Assembly (NCBI RefSeq): GCF_003946305.1
Contig: NZ_RHNS01000014.1
Span: 1 to 64,000 of the forward strand
DNA: 64,000 bases
Direction: 5' to 3'
Source: Lacticaseibacillus porcinae
GTDB lineage: Bacteria; Bacillota; Bacilli; Lactobacillales; Lactobacillaceae
Positions 7,597 through 15,968 of this stretch are shown one piece after another. Position numbers and translations under genes: made by a program. Positions within the stretch are counted from its first letter, which is position 1. Every line of letters begins with the position of its first letter. Below the pieces are notes generated by a model, which had not been told where the DNA came from, did no database searches, and saw nothing but the letters and a program-made list of their open reading frames with translations.

Positions 7597-8325
7597 TTAG
7601 CCGACCACTTCAACAGTGGCATATAAAATACCGGCAGATGGAATTTGTGAACTTGGCATTGCCACGTCAAGTTGGTTAGGATTGCCCGCGGCAAAAGAGC
7701 CGGTATCATTGACAGTACGGTACCATACTGTGCCATCAGATAACGTGATCTTTAACTTAGTCCCACGTGGGAAGGTGGACAAGTTGGCAGCCACACCACT
7801 GTAGCCCATGTTAGAGCCCATGACAGCAGGATCATAGAAACTTAATTTGAAAGTTCCTTTGTTGGTCGTGGTGGTTGCAGCGGCTGTGCTTTGGCTAGCA
7901 GCCGCTTGTTGTTGGGCTGCGGCTTGTTGTTGCGCGGCAGCTTGCTGAGCAGCAGCTTCTTGGGCCGCTTTTTCTTGAGCAGCCTTTTGAGCAGCGGCTT
8001 CTTGGGCGGCTTTTAACGCAGCAGCCTTGGCTTCAGCAGCTTTTTGGGCCGCGATGCGTTCGTTTTCTTCGGCGATCAAGTTGCGGCCTGGTTTGATGAC
8101 GATTTTTTTCACTGGGTGTAAGACGCGGTTGGTCTTCACCACAGTTTTAGCAGAATCTTCTGCTGTGGCTTGGTTATCGTTTGATTGTGCCTGATGTTGG
8201 GCACTCGTGTTGGTGTCGATCGCTTCGACCGACTTGGTGGCGGTATTGATGGCAAACATGCTACCTAAAACTGTAACGGCAGCTGCTGCCATAACGTGTA
8301 GTCGTTGACTTAAAATAAGCTTCAC
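7597..8325 (-). CDS. Secreted 3D/RlpA-like double-psi beta-barrel cell-wall protein
   Basis: About 240 residues. It has an N-terminal signal sequence (MAAAAVTVLGSMFA region), a spacer, an Ala/Gln/Glu-rich low-complexity helical stretch with repeated KAAQEAAAQ-type units, and a C-terminal domain of about 85 residues. That domain contains STFPRGTKLKITLSDG, VNDTGSFAAG and LDVAMPS, the layout of 3D/RlpA-type barrels seen in secreted wall-acting proteins. The start is uncertain. An upstream ATG at 8359-8361 sits 2 nt after a -10 (TATACT), so it is unlikely to be translated. GTG at 8323-8325 overlaps the AGGAG; an ATT at 8314-8316 has ideal spacing. A WalR-type box lies upstream. Confidence 0.7.
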   Translation of the reverse strand: MKLILSQRLHVMAAAAVTVLGSMFAINTATKSVEAIDTNTSAQHQAQSNDNQATAEDSAKTVVKTNRVLHPVKKIVIKPGRNLIAEENERIAAQKAAEAKAAALKAAQEAAAQKAAQEKAAQEAAAQQAAAQQQAAAQQQAAASQSTAAATTTTNKGTFKLSFYDPAVMGSNMGYSGVAANLSTFPRGTKLKITLSDGTVWYRTVNDTGSFAAGNPNQLDVAMPSSQIPSAGILYATVEVVG

Positions 8326-8429
8326 TCCTAATAATTTGTGTTCCGTTCCCCTTAACACCATGCAGTATAGGCAATGGGTATGTCACCTTAATACCAGAGA
8401 GATGTCAAATTCCATCAAAATCGTCATAT

Positions 8430-8446
8430 TGTTACCTTCCTGTTAC
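8430..8446 (+). promoter_or_regulatory. WalR (YycF/VicR) binding box
   Basis: TGTTAC-CTTCC-TGTTAC is an exact match to the WalR consensus TGTWAH-N5-TGTWAH. It lies about 60 nt upstream of the probable -10 of the secreted barrel protein, consistent with WalRK control of cell-wall genes. Confidence 0.55.
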
Positions 8447-8548
8447 ACAAGGAACCTGAAATATTTTTGTTACAAAATGACTTATCCGCTTACAAATTCC
8501 AACTAAGCCTGTTCTCATCGGATTCTGTGGGAAAAATGGCAAAAAGCC

Positions 8549-8577
8549 TTGACGGCCATGAGAATTTGCCGTAAGCT
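8549..8577 (+). promoter_or_regulatory. Promoter of the metA operon
   Basis: TTGACG (8549-8554), 17-nt spacer, TAAGCT (8572-8577), immediately before the T-box leader. Confidence 0.6.
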
Positions 8578-8589
8578 GACAATAATCAA

Positions 8590-8857
8590 AACACGTTGAC
8601 GAGATAAGTAAAAGTTACAGTTTCCAAAGAGAGCCGGTGGTTGGTGTAAATCGGTGAAACCAGACTTCGAAAATGGTCTCTGAGTATTGTGGTCGTGAGC
8701 TCTTGCAAGCGACTACCGGGTACGCCCGTTATTGCGTTACCGTATCGCGCCTAGGCGCCGTACGCATAAGTGTTTATTGGTAACAATAAACAAAATTCGG
8801 GTGGTACCACGCAAACGCGTCCCGTGATCAAATTTGATCACGAGGCGCGTTTTTTTA
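8590..8857 (+). ncRNA. T-box riboswitch, methionine-specific (metA operon)
   Basis: The leader carries the classic stem I start AGAGAGCC, the T-box core GGGTGGTACCACGC (8799-8812) and a strong terminator (AACGCG..CCCGTGATCAAA / TTTGATCACG..GGCGCGTT then T7, about 8814-8857). In the specifier region GAA-A-ATG-G (8669-8676) the codon ATG (8673-8675) is followed by G and the lower helix TCTCT. The same spacing occurs in the two other T-boxes of this window. Uncharged tRNA-Met should favour read-through into the methionine biosynthesis genes. Confidence 0.9.
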
Positions 8858-8879
8858 TTTCAAAAAGGAGGATCTGCAT

Positions 8880-9677
8880 ATGGCAACTGTTTCGATTTTA
8901 ACCGGCTTAACCCAAAATACCATTGTTCCAAACGCTGATGCACTGCGTTTGTTGGTGTTGAACTTAATGCCGAACCGCGCGGTCACTGAACGCCAGCTCG
9001 CTGCAGTGTTTGCCCAAGGTCAACAAGACGTTGCGTTGACCTTTTGCTTGCCGAATACTCATCACATCAACAAACATGCCGCGCAGATCCGCCAAGCTTA
9101 TGCGACATTTGATCAAGTTGAAGCCCAATACTTTGATGGGTTGATCATCACTGGGGCGCCGCTTGATCAACTCGAATTTTCGCAAATCGACTTTTGGCCA
9201 GAGTTTCGGCGGATCTTGACTTGGCGCAAAGCCCATACCAAAGGCGCGTTATTCATTTGCTGGGGCGCATATGCCGCTGGTGAACTCGATGGGGTGTTTC
9301 ATGGGAAACAATTAAGCGAGAAGATCTCTGGGATTTACACCACTGATGGGTTGACGATGCCACATTCGCGTTACTTCACCATTCCGCTAGATGCTGTGTT
9401 ACGCGGCAACGTCTTAGCTGGCTCGCAAGCGTTAGGCGCCACGTTGATCGAAGATGCGCGCAGCAACTCTTGGTATCTCGCGGGACATTTGGAATATCAA
9501 ACTGGGACCTTACGCGCAGAATATTATCGCGATTTACACAAAGATCCCCAAACGCCGCTGCCAGCACATTATTTCGACCGCGACTTACAACCACAAAACA
9601 CATGGCATGATCAAGCCACTCAAGTTTACACATCTTGGTTACACACATTAAATGCACGGAGGCAAGCACATGGTTAA
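8880..9677 (+). CDS. metA: Homoserine O-acyltransferase
   Basis: 265 residues, MetA/HTS family. It acylates the hydroxyl of homoserine, the first committed step of methionine synthesis. Visible motifs are NLMPNRAVTERQ, TGAPLDQLEF, the nucleophile region FICWGAYAAG (Cys127), MPHSRYF and the His-Glu pair in GHLEY. Length is shorter than the roughly 300 residues common in the family. The residue that separates acetyl-CoA from succinyl-CoA users (Glu versus Gly in characterised enzymes) is Asp96 here, so the acyl donor is not predictable. RBS AAGGAGG; first gene of an operon under the Met T-box. Confidence 0.9.
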   Translation: MATVSILTGLTQNTIVPNADALRLLVLNLMPNRAVTERQLAAVFAQGQQDVALTFCLPNTHHINKHAAQIRQAYATFDQVEAQYFDGLIITGAPLDQLEFSQIDFWPEFRRILTWRKAHTKGALFICWGAYAAGELDGVFHGKQLSEKISGIYTTDGLTMPHSRYFTIPLDAVLRGNVLAGSQALGATLIEDARSNSWYLAGHLEYQTGTLRAEYYRDLHKDPQTPLPAHYFDRDLQPQNTWHDQATQVYTSWLHTLNARRQAHG

Positions 9678-10785
9678 ACTCGCAACGCAATTAGTTCAAG
9701 GCACTAACGGCACAGATGATCAAAATACAGGCGCAGTAGTGCCGCCGTTATATTTATCGACTGCCTTTCGTCATCCCGGCCTCGGCCAATCAACTGGCTA
9801 TGACTATTCGCGGTTGACCACGCCGACGCGAGCACTCCTTGAAAAGCAACTGGCTGCCATTGAACACGGGAGTCATGCATTTGCCGTCAGCTCTGGGATG
9901 GCCGCCATTGATTTAGTTTTCTCCACCTTCACCAAAACTGGTGATCACTTCATCGCTTCCGATGATTTATACGGCGGCAGTTTCCGCTACTTCGACGAAC
10001 GCGCAGAACGCTATCAAATTCCATATGAAACTTGGGACGGTATTGATGTTGACGCGTTGTTGCTCGCCATCAAACCAAACACGCGGTTGATTTGGTTAGA
10101 AACGCCTTCTAATCCGACGATGAAAGTGATCGATATTGAAGCTGTCACAACCGCTGTGCATGCGGTGCGGCCAGATATTTTGATCGCAGTGGACAACACC
10201 TTCTTAACGCCAGTGTATCAACAACCGTTAACCCTAGGCGCAGACATTGTCGTTCACTCCGCCACCAAATACCTCGGCGGCCATAATGATATTTTAGCAG
10301 GCGCCGTGATCACCGCTGATGACGACTTAGGCGAACAGTTGAGTCAACAGCTCACCACCACCGGCCAAAACCTTGATCCTTTCGACGCTTGGTTGTTGAT
10401 CCGCTCGCTGAAAACTTTAACCATTCGCATGCATGCCCACACCGACAACGCCCGCATTCTCGCCAAACACCTCGAAAGCTTGACCGGCGTGGATCGCGTC
10501 TTGTACGCTGGGGTCGGTGGGATGATCAGCTTCTATTTAAACGACCAATATTCTGTTGATCAATTCTTGCAAAACTTAAAAGTCGGCTCGTTTGCTGAAA
10601 GCCTTGGCTCAGTTGAAACTTTGATCACCATTCCTGCCATTCAAACTCACCATGATATGCCTCAAGCACAACGCGAAGCGCTTGGCATTTTCAACAATTT
10701 GATCCGCGTTTCCGTTGGCTTAGAAGACGCCCAAGACATTACCGACGACTTCGATCAAGCCATCGCCAACGCCAAAAAGGAGTAA
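9670..10785 (+). CDS. Cystathionine gamma-synthase-type PLP enzyme (trans-sulfuration)
   Basis: 371 residues of the Cys/Met-metabolism PLP family. It has the PLP phosphate-binding SSGMAAID, DNTFLTP and the Schiff-base lysine in HSATKYLGGHNDILAG. It probably condenses acylhomoserine with cysteine (gamma-synthase), given metA upstream and a beta-lyase-like paralogue downstream; direct sulfhydrylation cannot be excluded. An upstream in-frame ATG (9652) exists, but GGAGG (9658-9662) precedes ATG 9670, which overlaps the metA stop by 8 nt, indicating coupling. Confidence 0.85.
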   Translation: MVKLATQLVQGTNGTDDQNTGAVVPPLYLSTAFRHPGLGQSTGYDYSRLTTPTRALLEKQLAAIEHGSHAFAVSSGMAAIDLVFSTFTKTGDHFIASDDLYGGSFRYFDERAERYQIPYETWDGIDVDALLLAIKPNTRLIWLETPSNPTMKVIDIEAVTTAVHAVRPDILIAVDNTFLTPVYQQPLTLGADIVVHSATKYLGGHNDILAGAVITADDDLGEQLSQQLTTTGQNLDPFDAWLLIRSLKTLTIRMHAHTDNARILAKHLESLTGVDRVLYAGVGGMISFYLNDQYSVDQFLQNLKVGSFAESLGSVETLITIPAIQTHHDMPQAQREALGIFNNLIRVSVGLEDAQDITDDFDQAIANAKKE

Positions 10786-10790
10786 TTCAC

Positions 10791-11933
10791 ATGCATGACA
10801 ACACTAAAATCATCAAAGCCACCACGGTTAAAGATCCCCTCAGCGGTGCCGTCAACACCCCCATCGCATTAAGCTCGACGTTTTATCAAAATGATTTCGA
10901 TCACTTCGGGGAGTTCGACTACTCACGCTCTGGCAATCCCACCCGCAAAGCTGGCGAACAAGCTGTCGCTGCGCTTGAAGGCGGTCAATTCGGTTACTTA
11001 TATAGTACTGGGATGGCGGCGATCTCCAGTGTGTTAAGCATTTTCTCTCAAGGCGACCACTTATTAGTCACGAAATTTGTTTACGGCGGAACTTTCCGAA
11101 TCTTAGAAGAAGTGTTGTCACGCTTTGGCATCACCCACACTTTCGTCGATCCCACGAATTTAGCCGAAGTTGAAGCTGCGATCCAACCGAACACCAAAGC
11201 CATTTACATCGAATCGCCTTCAAATCCTGTGTTGAAAGTCACCGACATCCCCGCGATCGTTAAAGTCGCTAAAGCGCATGACCTCATCACCATCGCCGAC
11301 AACACCTTCATGTCCCCAGTACTGCAAAAGCCATTAAGCTTAGGCGTCGACATCGTGGTGCATTCCGCAACGAAATTCTTATCTGGCCATTCTGATATTT
11401 TAGCTGGCGCTGCCGTTACCAACGATCCCGGTTTAGCCAGTCGCATTTACTTCATTCAAAATGCTTTCGGCGCGACACTCGGCGTCACTGATACTTTCTT
11501 GTTAGTTCGCGGGATCAAAACCTTAGGCGTGCGGATGGCCCAATCTAGCAAATCCGCGCAACAAATCGCGGAATGGTTGGACGCTCAACCACAAGTCACT
11601 CGTGTCTGTTACCCCGGTTTAAAATCTGACCCAGGCTACGCGATCCAACAAAAACAAGCTGTCAACGGCGGTGCCGTGTTGAGTTTTGATGTCGGTAGCG
11701 CTGAAAACGCAAAGATTTTAGCAGAAAGCTTAAGCATTCCAGAATTTTCCGTCAGCTTAGGTGGCGTGGAAACGATCCTTTCTTATCCACCAAAAATGAG
11801 TCACGCAGAAATGAGTCCAGAAGAACAATTAGCATGCGGCATCACGCCAGGCCTATTGCGCTTCTCTGTCGGCTTGGAAGATCCTGAAGATTTGATCGCG
11901 GACTTGCAACAAGGCTTAGCGAAGTGCAAGTAA
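10791..11933 (+). CDS. Cystathionine beta/gamma-lyase-type PLP enzyme
   Basis: 380 residues, same fold family as the preceding gene. Motifs are SRSGNPTRKAGE, YSTGMAAISS, DNTFMSP and the PLP lysine in HSATKFLSGHSDILAG. With metA and the gamma-synthase in one transcript, a cystathionine beta-lyase role (making homocysteine) is the natural reading; gamma-lyase activity is common in this family. RBS AAGGAG, 5-nt gap from the upstream gene. No clear terminator follows; element A3 occupies the 3' side. Confidence 0.83.
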   Translation: MHDNTKIIKATTVKDPLSGAVNTPIALSSTFYQNDFDHFGEFDYSRSGNPTRKAGEQAVAALEGGQFGYLYSTGMAAISSVLSIFSQGDHLLVTKFVYGGTFRILEEVLSRFGITHTFVDPTNLAEVEAAIQPNTKAIYIESPSNPVLKVTDIPAIVKVAKAHDLITIADNTFMSPVLQKPLSLGVDIVVHSATKFLSGHSDILAGAAVTNDPGLASRIYFIQNAFGATLGVTDTFLLVRGIKTLGVRMAQSSKSAQQIAEWLDAQPQVTRVCYPGLKSDPGYAIQQKQAVNGGAVLSFDVGSAENAKILAESLSIPEFSVSLGGVETILSYPPKMSHAEMSPEEQLACGITPGLLRFSVGLEDPEDLIADLQQGLAKCK

Positions 11934-11940
11934 CTGCAGG

Positions 11941-12160
11941 TAGCTTGCTTCACTGCGAAGCATTGGACAAGTTATCGTGCGGCCGACTACAGAAATCGGC
12001 ACAAACCGCCGATGTTCTTTCGTCTAAAAATCAAGCCAAGAAAACCACTTGTCTTGATTTTTGCCGGTGAAATCTGCACGAGCCACCAAAGTTCGGTGTC
12101 TCATTTGATTTCACTTTCACGATAATTGTCAAATACTTCTCCGTTTCGCTTCTTGGCCAC
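11941..12160 (+). repeat. Intergenic palindromic element A, copy A3
   Basis: Fills the gap between the metA operon and hom. Main arms GAAGCATTGGACAAGTTATCGTG (11957 on) against CACGATAATTGTC..ACTTC (to 12139). Inner helices are ATCGGC/GCCGAT flanked by AGAA/TTCT, AAAAATCAAG/CTTGATTTTT capped by CAAG/CTTG, and GTGAAATC/GATTTCAC. Beyond the main arms there are again 3x3 mismatches (TGC facing TCC, TTC facing TTC) separated by two paired bases. Confidence 0.78.
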
Positions 12161-12245
12161 CGGCGACACACAAGCCGTCACGCGACTTTGCATGAGAGAT
12201 AAACAAACGTCATTTGAAACACGGCACACAGAAAGGAAGACTCAG

Positions 12246-13538
12246 ATGAGCACACTGAACGTTGGGCTGTTAGGCCTAGGTACAGTCGGTCGTGGCGTCG
12301 CCAATATTATCGCGCGACAAACGCCGCAACTGGCGCCATTAAATCTTAAAATCACCCGCGCAGCAGTGCGCAATCTAACGCCTGAGCGCCAGGCAAGCTT
12401 CCCTGATATTGCTTTGACCACTGACGCCTTGAGCATCGTCAACGATCCTGACATTGACATCATCATCGAAGTCCTCGGCGGCATCGATTTGCCTTTTGCA
12501 TTGCTACAACAAGCGTTGAAAAACGGCAAACAAGTGATCACTGCCAACAAAGACTTGATCGCAACTCATGGCGCTGAACTCACAGCCTTAGCGCAACAAC
12601 ATCATGTGGCGTTGAATTACGAAGCTGCCGTGATGGGCAGTATTCCGATCCTGCGGACACTGAACACGAACTTTGCTGGCGACGACATCACGGCGTTAGC
12701 AGGTATTGCCAATGGGACGTCGAATTTCATTTTGTCTGCGATGCAAGCAGGTTCTAGCTATACTGAAGCGTTGCAGCTTGCACAACAAAAAGGCTTTGCC
12801 GAAGCTGACCCCACCAATGACGTTGAAGGCTTAGACGCAAGTTACAAATTGTTGATTTTAAGTCGCTTGGCCTTCAATCTCGATCCCAAGCTTTCGAGCA
12901 TTCATCGCTTAGGGATCACCACTTTGCGTCGCGCAGATTTTGCGGCAGCAGATTTCTTCGGCTACACCATTAAGCCTTTGGTCCAAGCCATTCGCCATAA
13001 TGAACAATTACATTTATCAGTAGCGCCGACGTTAGTCCCAAAAAGTCACGCTTTAGCTGGTGTCGCCAATGAATTCAACGCCATTCAACTCGTCTCCAAC
13101 AACACCAACTCCCTCACTTTATCAGGCCCTGGTGCTGGTTCATTGCCAACAGCCAACGCTGTGGTCGCAGATTTACAAGCCGTCGCACTGAACTTGCAAG
13201 CACATTTGACCCCAGTCAACGCAGCAACGCATTTGCAAGCGGCCACTGCCTTAGACCTCCCAACACAACAAGCCATCAGCTTAACCACCAATGGTGTCGT
13301 CACCGGCTTAGACGTGGCCACACAGCTCGGGATCCATGGCCAGATCTATGCGGCAGGTGATCAGTTGCACTTATTGACGCAAGCCGTCGATCGTCGCACG
13401 GTGGCACAATGGCAAGATGCCTTGAGTCATTTTGTCGGGATCCAATTGCACCATATTTTACCGGTGTACGACCCGTCAATTCGCGGTTCCGTCGAAAAAT
13501 TTCAAAGTGATGAGAAAAAAATGAACATTACTGCTTGA
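12246..13538 (+). CDS. hom: Homoserine dehydrogenase
   Basis: 430 residues. It reduces aspartate semialdehyde to homoserine, feeding metA and the threonine branch. N-terminal NAD(P)-binding GLLGLGTVGRGV, then VLGGIDLP and ANKDLIATHG, then the catalytic-domain signature region AGIANGTSNFILS and EGLDASYKL. The C-terminal portion (about 350-430) occupies the place of the regulatory ACT domain but is poorly matched. The frame is open back to 12126, but ATG 12246 has AAGGAAG upstream and begins the dehydrogenase fold. The downstream brnQ promoter overlaps its stop codon. Confidence 0.9.
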   Translation: MSTLNVGLLGLGTVGRGVANIIARQTPQLAPLNLKITRAAVRNLTPERQASFPDIALTTDALSIVNDPDIDIIIEVLGGIDLPFALLQQALKNGKQVITANKDLIATHGAELTALAQQHHVALNYEAAVMGSIPILRTLNTNFAGDDITALAGIANGTSNFILSAMQAGSSYTEALQLAQQKGFAEADPTNDVEGLDASYKLLILSRLAFNLDPKLSSIHRLGITTLRRADFAAADFFGYTIKPLVQAIRHNEQLHLSVAPTLVPKSHALAGVANEFNAIQLVSNNTNSLTLSGPGAGSLPTANAVVADLQAVALNLQAHLTPVNAATHLQAATALDLPTQQAISLTTNGVVTGLDVATQLGIHGQIYAAGDQLHLLTQAVDRRTVAQWQDALSHFVGIQLHHILPVYDPSIRGSVEKFQSDEKKMNITA

Positions 13539-13563
13539 CTTTGGGAAAACTTTAATCTATTCT
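13535..13563 (+). promoter_or_regulatory. Promoter of brnQ, overlapping the hom stop codon
   Basis: TTGACT (13535-13540), 17-nt spacer, TATTCT (13558-13563). The hom TGA (13536-13538) lies inside the -35. Confidence 0.7.
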
Positions 13564-13571
13564 AGTCACAA

Positions 13572-13859
13572 CATCAATTAAGAAGACGTTGAGTAGCGAA
13601 GTAAACTAGAGTCTTGCTTGTCAGTGAGCCGCGTAAAGTGCGAAGCGGCCTTGCATTTCTAGTTGAAAGTAGGCTACGAGTCGTGACTGCGACTGAAACA
13701 CTCTGGAAGTGGTCACTGGGATTGCGCCCATTACAGCAATGACGTATCGTCGGTTTTCGGCCGTACGTTTGGAGGTTTAGTCGGTGACGGCTAAACGAAA
13801 CAAGGTGGTAACGCGCATTGGCGCCCTTGACAAATTCAATATTTGTCAAGGGCGTTTTT
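13572..13859 (+). ncRNA. T-box riboswitch upstream of brnQ (specifier read as GTA, valine)
   Basis: Leader with an S-turn AGTA loop, lower helix GTAGC/GCTAC, upper helix CTAGA/TCTAG, T-box core AACAAGGTGGTAACGCG (about 13799-13815) and terminator GCGCCCTTGACAAAT / ATTTGTCAAGGGCG plus T5. On the 3' side of the specifier loop, GAA-A-GTA-G gives GTA (13669-13671), by the same register that gives ATG in the two Met leaders. Valine specificity fits a branched-chain amino acid carrier; the codon assignment is from manual folding. Confidence 0.82.
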
Positions 13860-13923
13860 GTTTGGGTTAGGCCGACTCAAACAAACCCCTTCTTAAGGAC
13901 ATACACTTTTGGAGGTCATCACA

Positions 13924-15318
13924 ATGGAAATCAAATCAGATCACAAACTCACTAAGAAGCAGTACTTGATTTTAGGTTCAATGTTATTCGGGTTATTCTT
14001 CGGGGCTGGGAATTTAATTTTCCCGATTCACTTAGGGCAGATCTCTGGGGGCAACTGGTTACCTGCAACATTAGGCTTTTTACTTTCCGCCGTGTTATTG
14101 CCATTGATGGCGATCTTAGCCATTGCGATGACCGAATCTGACAGTATGTATCACTTGGCTCGTCCCGTCGGCCACGGCTTTGCCTTATTCTTTCTGATCT
14201 GCACCCACGCTAGTTTGGGGCTGTTGATCGCAACGCCACGTACCGCAACCGTTACTTTTGAAATGGCGATCCAACCGTTTATTTCTAAAGGCAACACCCA
14301 AATGGCTTTATTGATTTTCTCCGCCATTTACTTCTTGATCACTTACTTGCTTTCTCGTCACCCACAAAAAATCACCGATTATGTTGGGAAGTTGCTTAAC
14401 CCAGCTTTACTGTTATTATTAGCCGCTGCTTTCTTCGCAGCTTTCTTGATCAAAGGTGATGGCAGCACCTTAATGGCCAGCACCCATGCCACTAAAGCCA
14501 TTTCCAACTTATCCAACGGCTTCTTACAAGGTTACAACACCATGGATGCGTTAGCTGGCTTAGGCTTTGGGGTCACCATTGTTTCTGCGTTGAAGTTCTT
14601 CGGCGTTACTACCGCCAAACATCGTTCTCAAGACGTTGCCAAAGTTGGTGCGATGTCGATGGGGCTTGAAGCTTTCGTTTATATTTTCTTGATCGCATTA
14701 GGTGTTTTATCTTTACACTTCACTAAAACCACTGCAAACGGCGGCCCAGCTTTCAACGCCATCATGACGCACTACACTGGCATGATCGGGACATCATTGC
14801 TTGGGGCCATGACCTTCTTAGCTTGCTTAACCAGTTGTATCGGCTTAGTTTCTAGCTTATCTCAAGACCTCGGCACGCGTTTTCCAAAAATCGGCTTCGG
14901 GAAATTTTTGATCGCCACTTGCACAGGTAGTTTCTTAATTTCAAACTTCGGGTTAAACCAAATCATCGCTTTATCTAGCCCGATCCTGATGTTGCTTTAC
15001 CCATTAGCCATCGCGTTAATCTTATTAGGTTTGTTGCACCCATTCATCGGCAAGCAACAAACGATTTATCGCACGACCATTATCTTAACCATGATCCCTG
15101 CGATCTTAGATGCGATCCACTCTTTGCCACCTTACTTGGCGAACAACGCCTTCATCCAAGCCATTGATAACTTCGGTATGAAGTACATCCCAATGTTCTC
15201 GATTTCCATGGACTTCTTACCATTCATGCTTGTTGGTTTGATCGGCGGGACCTTGTTGGCAAAAATCACCGGCCAATCTTTCAATACGGAAGCCACAGGT
15301 GAATTATCTGAAAACTGA
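13924..15318 (+). CDS. brnQ: Branched-chain amino acid:cation symporter
   Basis: 464-residue polytopic membrane protein of the LIVCS family. It shows the family opening LFGLFFGAGNLIFPIHLGQ and about 12 hydrophobic segments, and imports Ile, Leu and Val with Na+ or H+. The frame begins with TTG at 13909, but that region is itself the SD (GGAGG 13911-13915); ATG 13924 is the start. Expressed from its own promoter behind a T-box. A palindromic sequence (GATCGTC..CATGTGA / TCACATG..GACGATC, 15318-15364) and a terminator follow. Confidence 0.92.
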   Translation: MEIKSDHKLTKKQYLILGSMLFGLFFGAGNLIFPIHLGQISGGNWLPATLGFLLSAVLLPLMAILAIAMTESDSMYHLARPVGHGFALFFLICTHASLGLLIATPRTATVTFEMAIQPFISKGNTQMALLIFSAIYFLITYLLSRHPQKITDYVGKLLNPALLLLLAAAFFAAFLIKGDGSTLMASTHATKAISNLSNGFLQGYNTMDALAGLGFGVTIVSALKFFGVTTAKHRSQDVAKVGAMSMGLEAFVYIFLIALGVLSLHFTKTTANGGPAFNAIMTHYTGMIGTSLLGAMTFLACLTSCIGLVSSLSQDLGTRFPKIGFGKFLIATCTGSFLISNFGLNQIIALSSPILMLLYPLAIALILLGLLHPFIGKQQTIYRTTIILTMIPAILDAIHSLPPYLANNAFIQAIDNFGMKYIPMFSISMDFLPFMLVGLIGGTLLAKITGQSFNTEATGELSEN

Positions 15319-15385
15319 TCGTCACCCAAAAGCATGTGATCACAGTCAGTCACATGGACGATCTTTCCTCCTTTAAGTCATACAG

Positions 15386-15418
15386 CAAAAGCCTCACGCA
15401 AAATGCGTGGGGCTTTTG
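15386..15418 (+). terminator. Terminator of brnQ
   Basis: CAAAAGCC-CACGC / GCGTG-GGCTTTTG hairpin with T-run. Confidence 0.85.
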
Positions 15419-15462
15419 TGATGATTTAATCATTTACCTGCTTAACGTCACAACAGTTCAAC

Positions 15463-15780
15463 TCACTGCACCGCTTTGACCCATTTGGCACACAGGCCAG
15501 GATTAGAAATATTATATTTGACGCAAAGTTTGCGCAATGAGGTCCCGCCAGTTTGATACTCAGCGACAACTTGAGCCTTCAATTCTGCAGGATAACGGCG
15601 ATTGCGACGATAAGGCACCAAAGCTTGCTCACCGTCTTGTTTAAACGCCCGCACCCAACCGGCTAATAAATGATGGTCGATACCAGTGGCTTTCTCCACG
15701 GCGCGCGCGGTTTGACCGTTGATGATCGCCATCACGGCTGAACGCTTTTCTTCTATTGTATAGTGGGACCATTGACGCAT
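15463..15780 (-). CDS. Orphan IS3/IS150-type OrfA-like helix-turn-helix protein
   Basis: 105 residues with two HTH units in tandem: YTIEEKRSAVMAIING...VEKATGIDHHLLAGWVRAF and YPAELKAQVVAEYQTG...LRKLCVKYNISNPGLCAKWV. This is the arrangement of InsJ/OrfA proteins of IS150-group elements, but shorter. There is no OrfB (DDE transposase) and no terminal inverted repeat nearby, so it is either an IS remnant or a captured DNA-binding protein. ATG at 15778-15780 is preceded by GAGGTG. A perfect 16-bp palindrome sits about 30 nt upstream. Confidence 0.65.
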   Translation of the reverse strand: MRQWSHYTIEEKRSAVMAIINGQTARAVEKATGIDHHLLAGWVRAFKQDGEQALVPYRRNRRYPAELKAQVVAEYQTGGTSLRKLCVKYNISNPGLCAKWVKAVQ

Positions 15781-15809
15781 GTTTATCACCTCATGATTAA
15801 GTGTCGCAT

Positions 15810-15825
15810 CTGTAACGCGTTACAG
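15810..15825. promoter_or_regulatory. Perfect 16-bp palindrome, probable operator
   Basis: CTGTAACGCGTTACAG, directly after a minus-strand TTGACC, in the promoter region of the HTH gene. It could be its own binding site. Confidence 0.45.
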
Positions 15826-15911
15826 GTCAAGAATAATTCGTCGACCCTTGAAACTTGACAAGCATAGCGGCAATTCGTTACGCTTAAAGTAATCAAAAAA
15901 CATTCGGTTGG

Positions 15912-15968
15912 GCGCAAGCTTCAAGTTCGTTTTCCTGGGGAGGAAGACACTTGTTGCTTGCGCTTTTT
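15912..15968 (+). promoter_or_regulatory. Leader hairpin with T-run (attenuator-like) before the P-type ATPase
   Basis: GCGCAAGC / GCTTGCGC, then CAAGT / ACTTG and TTTTCCT / AGGAAGA helices around GGGG, followed by TTTTT, ending about 10 nt before the ATPase RBS. A terminator directly upstream of the RBS implies conditional read-through. Possible promoter: TTGACA (15855-15860), 17 nt, TTACGC. It does not match a riboswitch consensus I can name. Confidence 0.55.

Noticed and set aside
12126-12245. N-terminal 40-residue extension of homoserine dehydrogenase
   Set aside because: It starts within element A3 and has no RBS; ATG 12246 is preceded by AAGGAAG and begins the dinucleotide-binding fold.
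15318-15364. Palindromic hairpin after brnQ as a further copy of elements A-D
   Set aside because: Arms are short (GATCGTC and CATGTGA) and unrelated to the others; it is more likely part of the brnQ 3' end.
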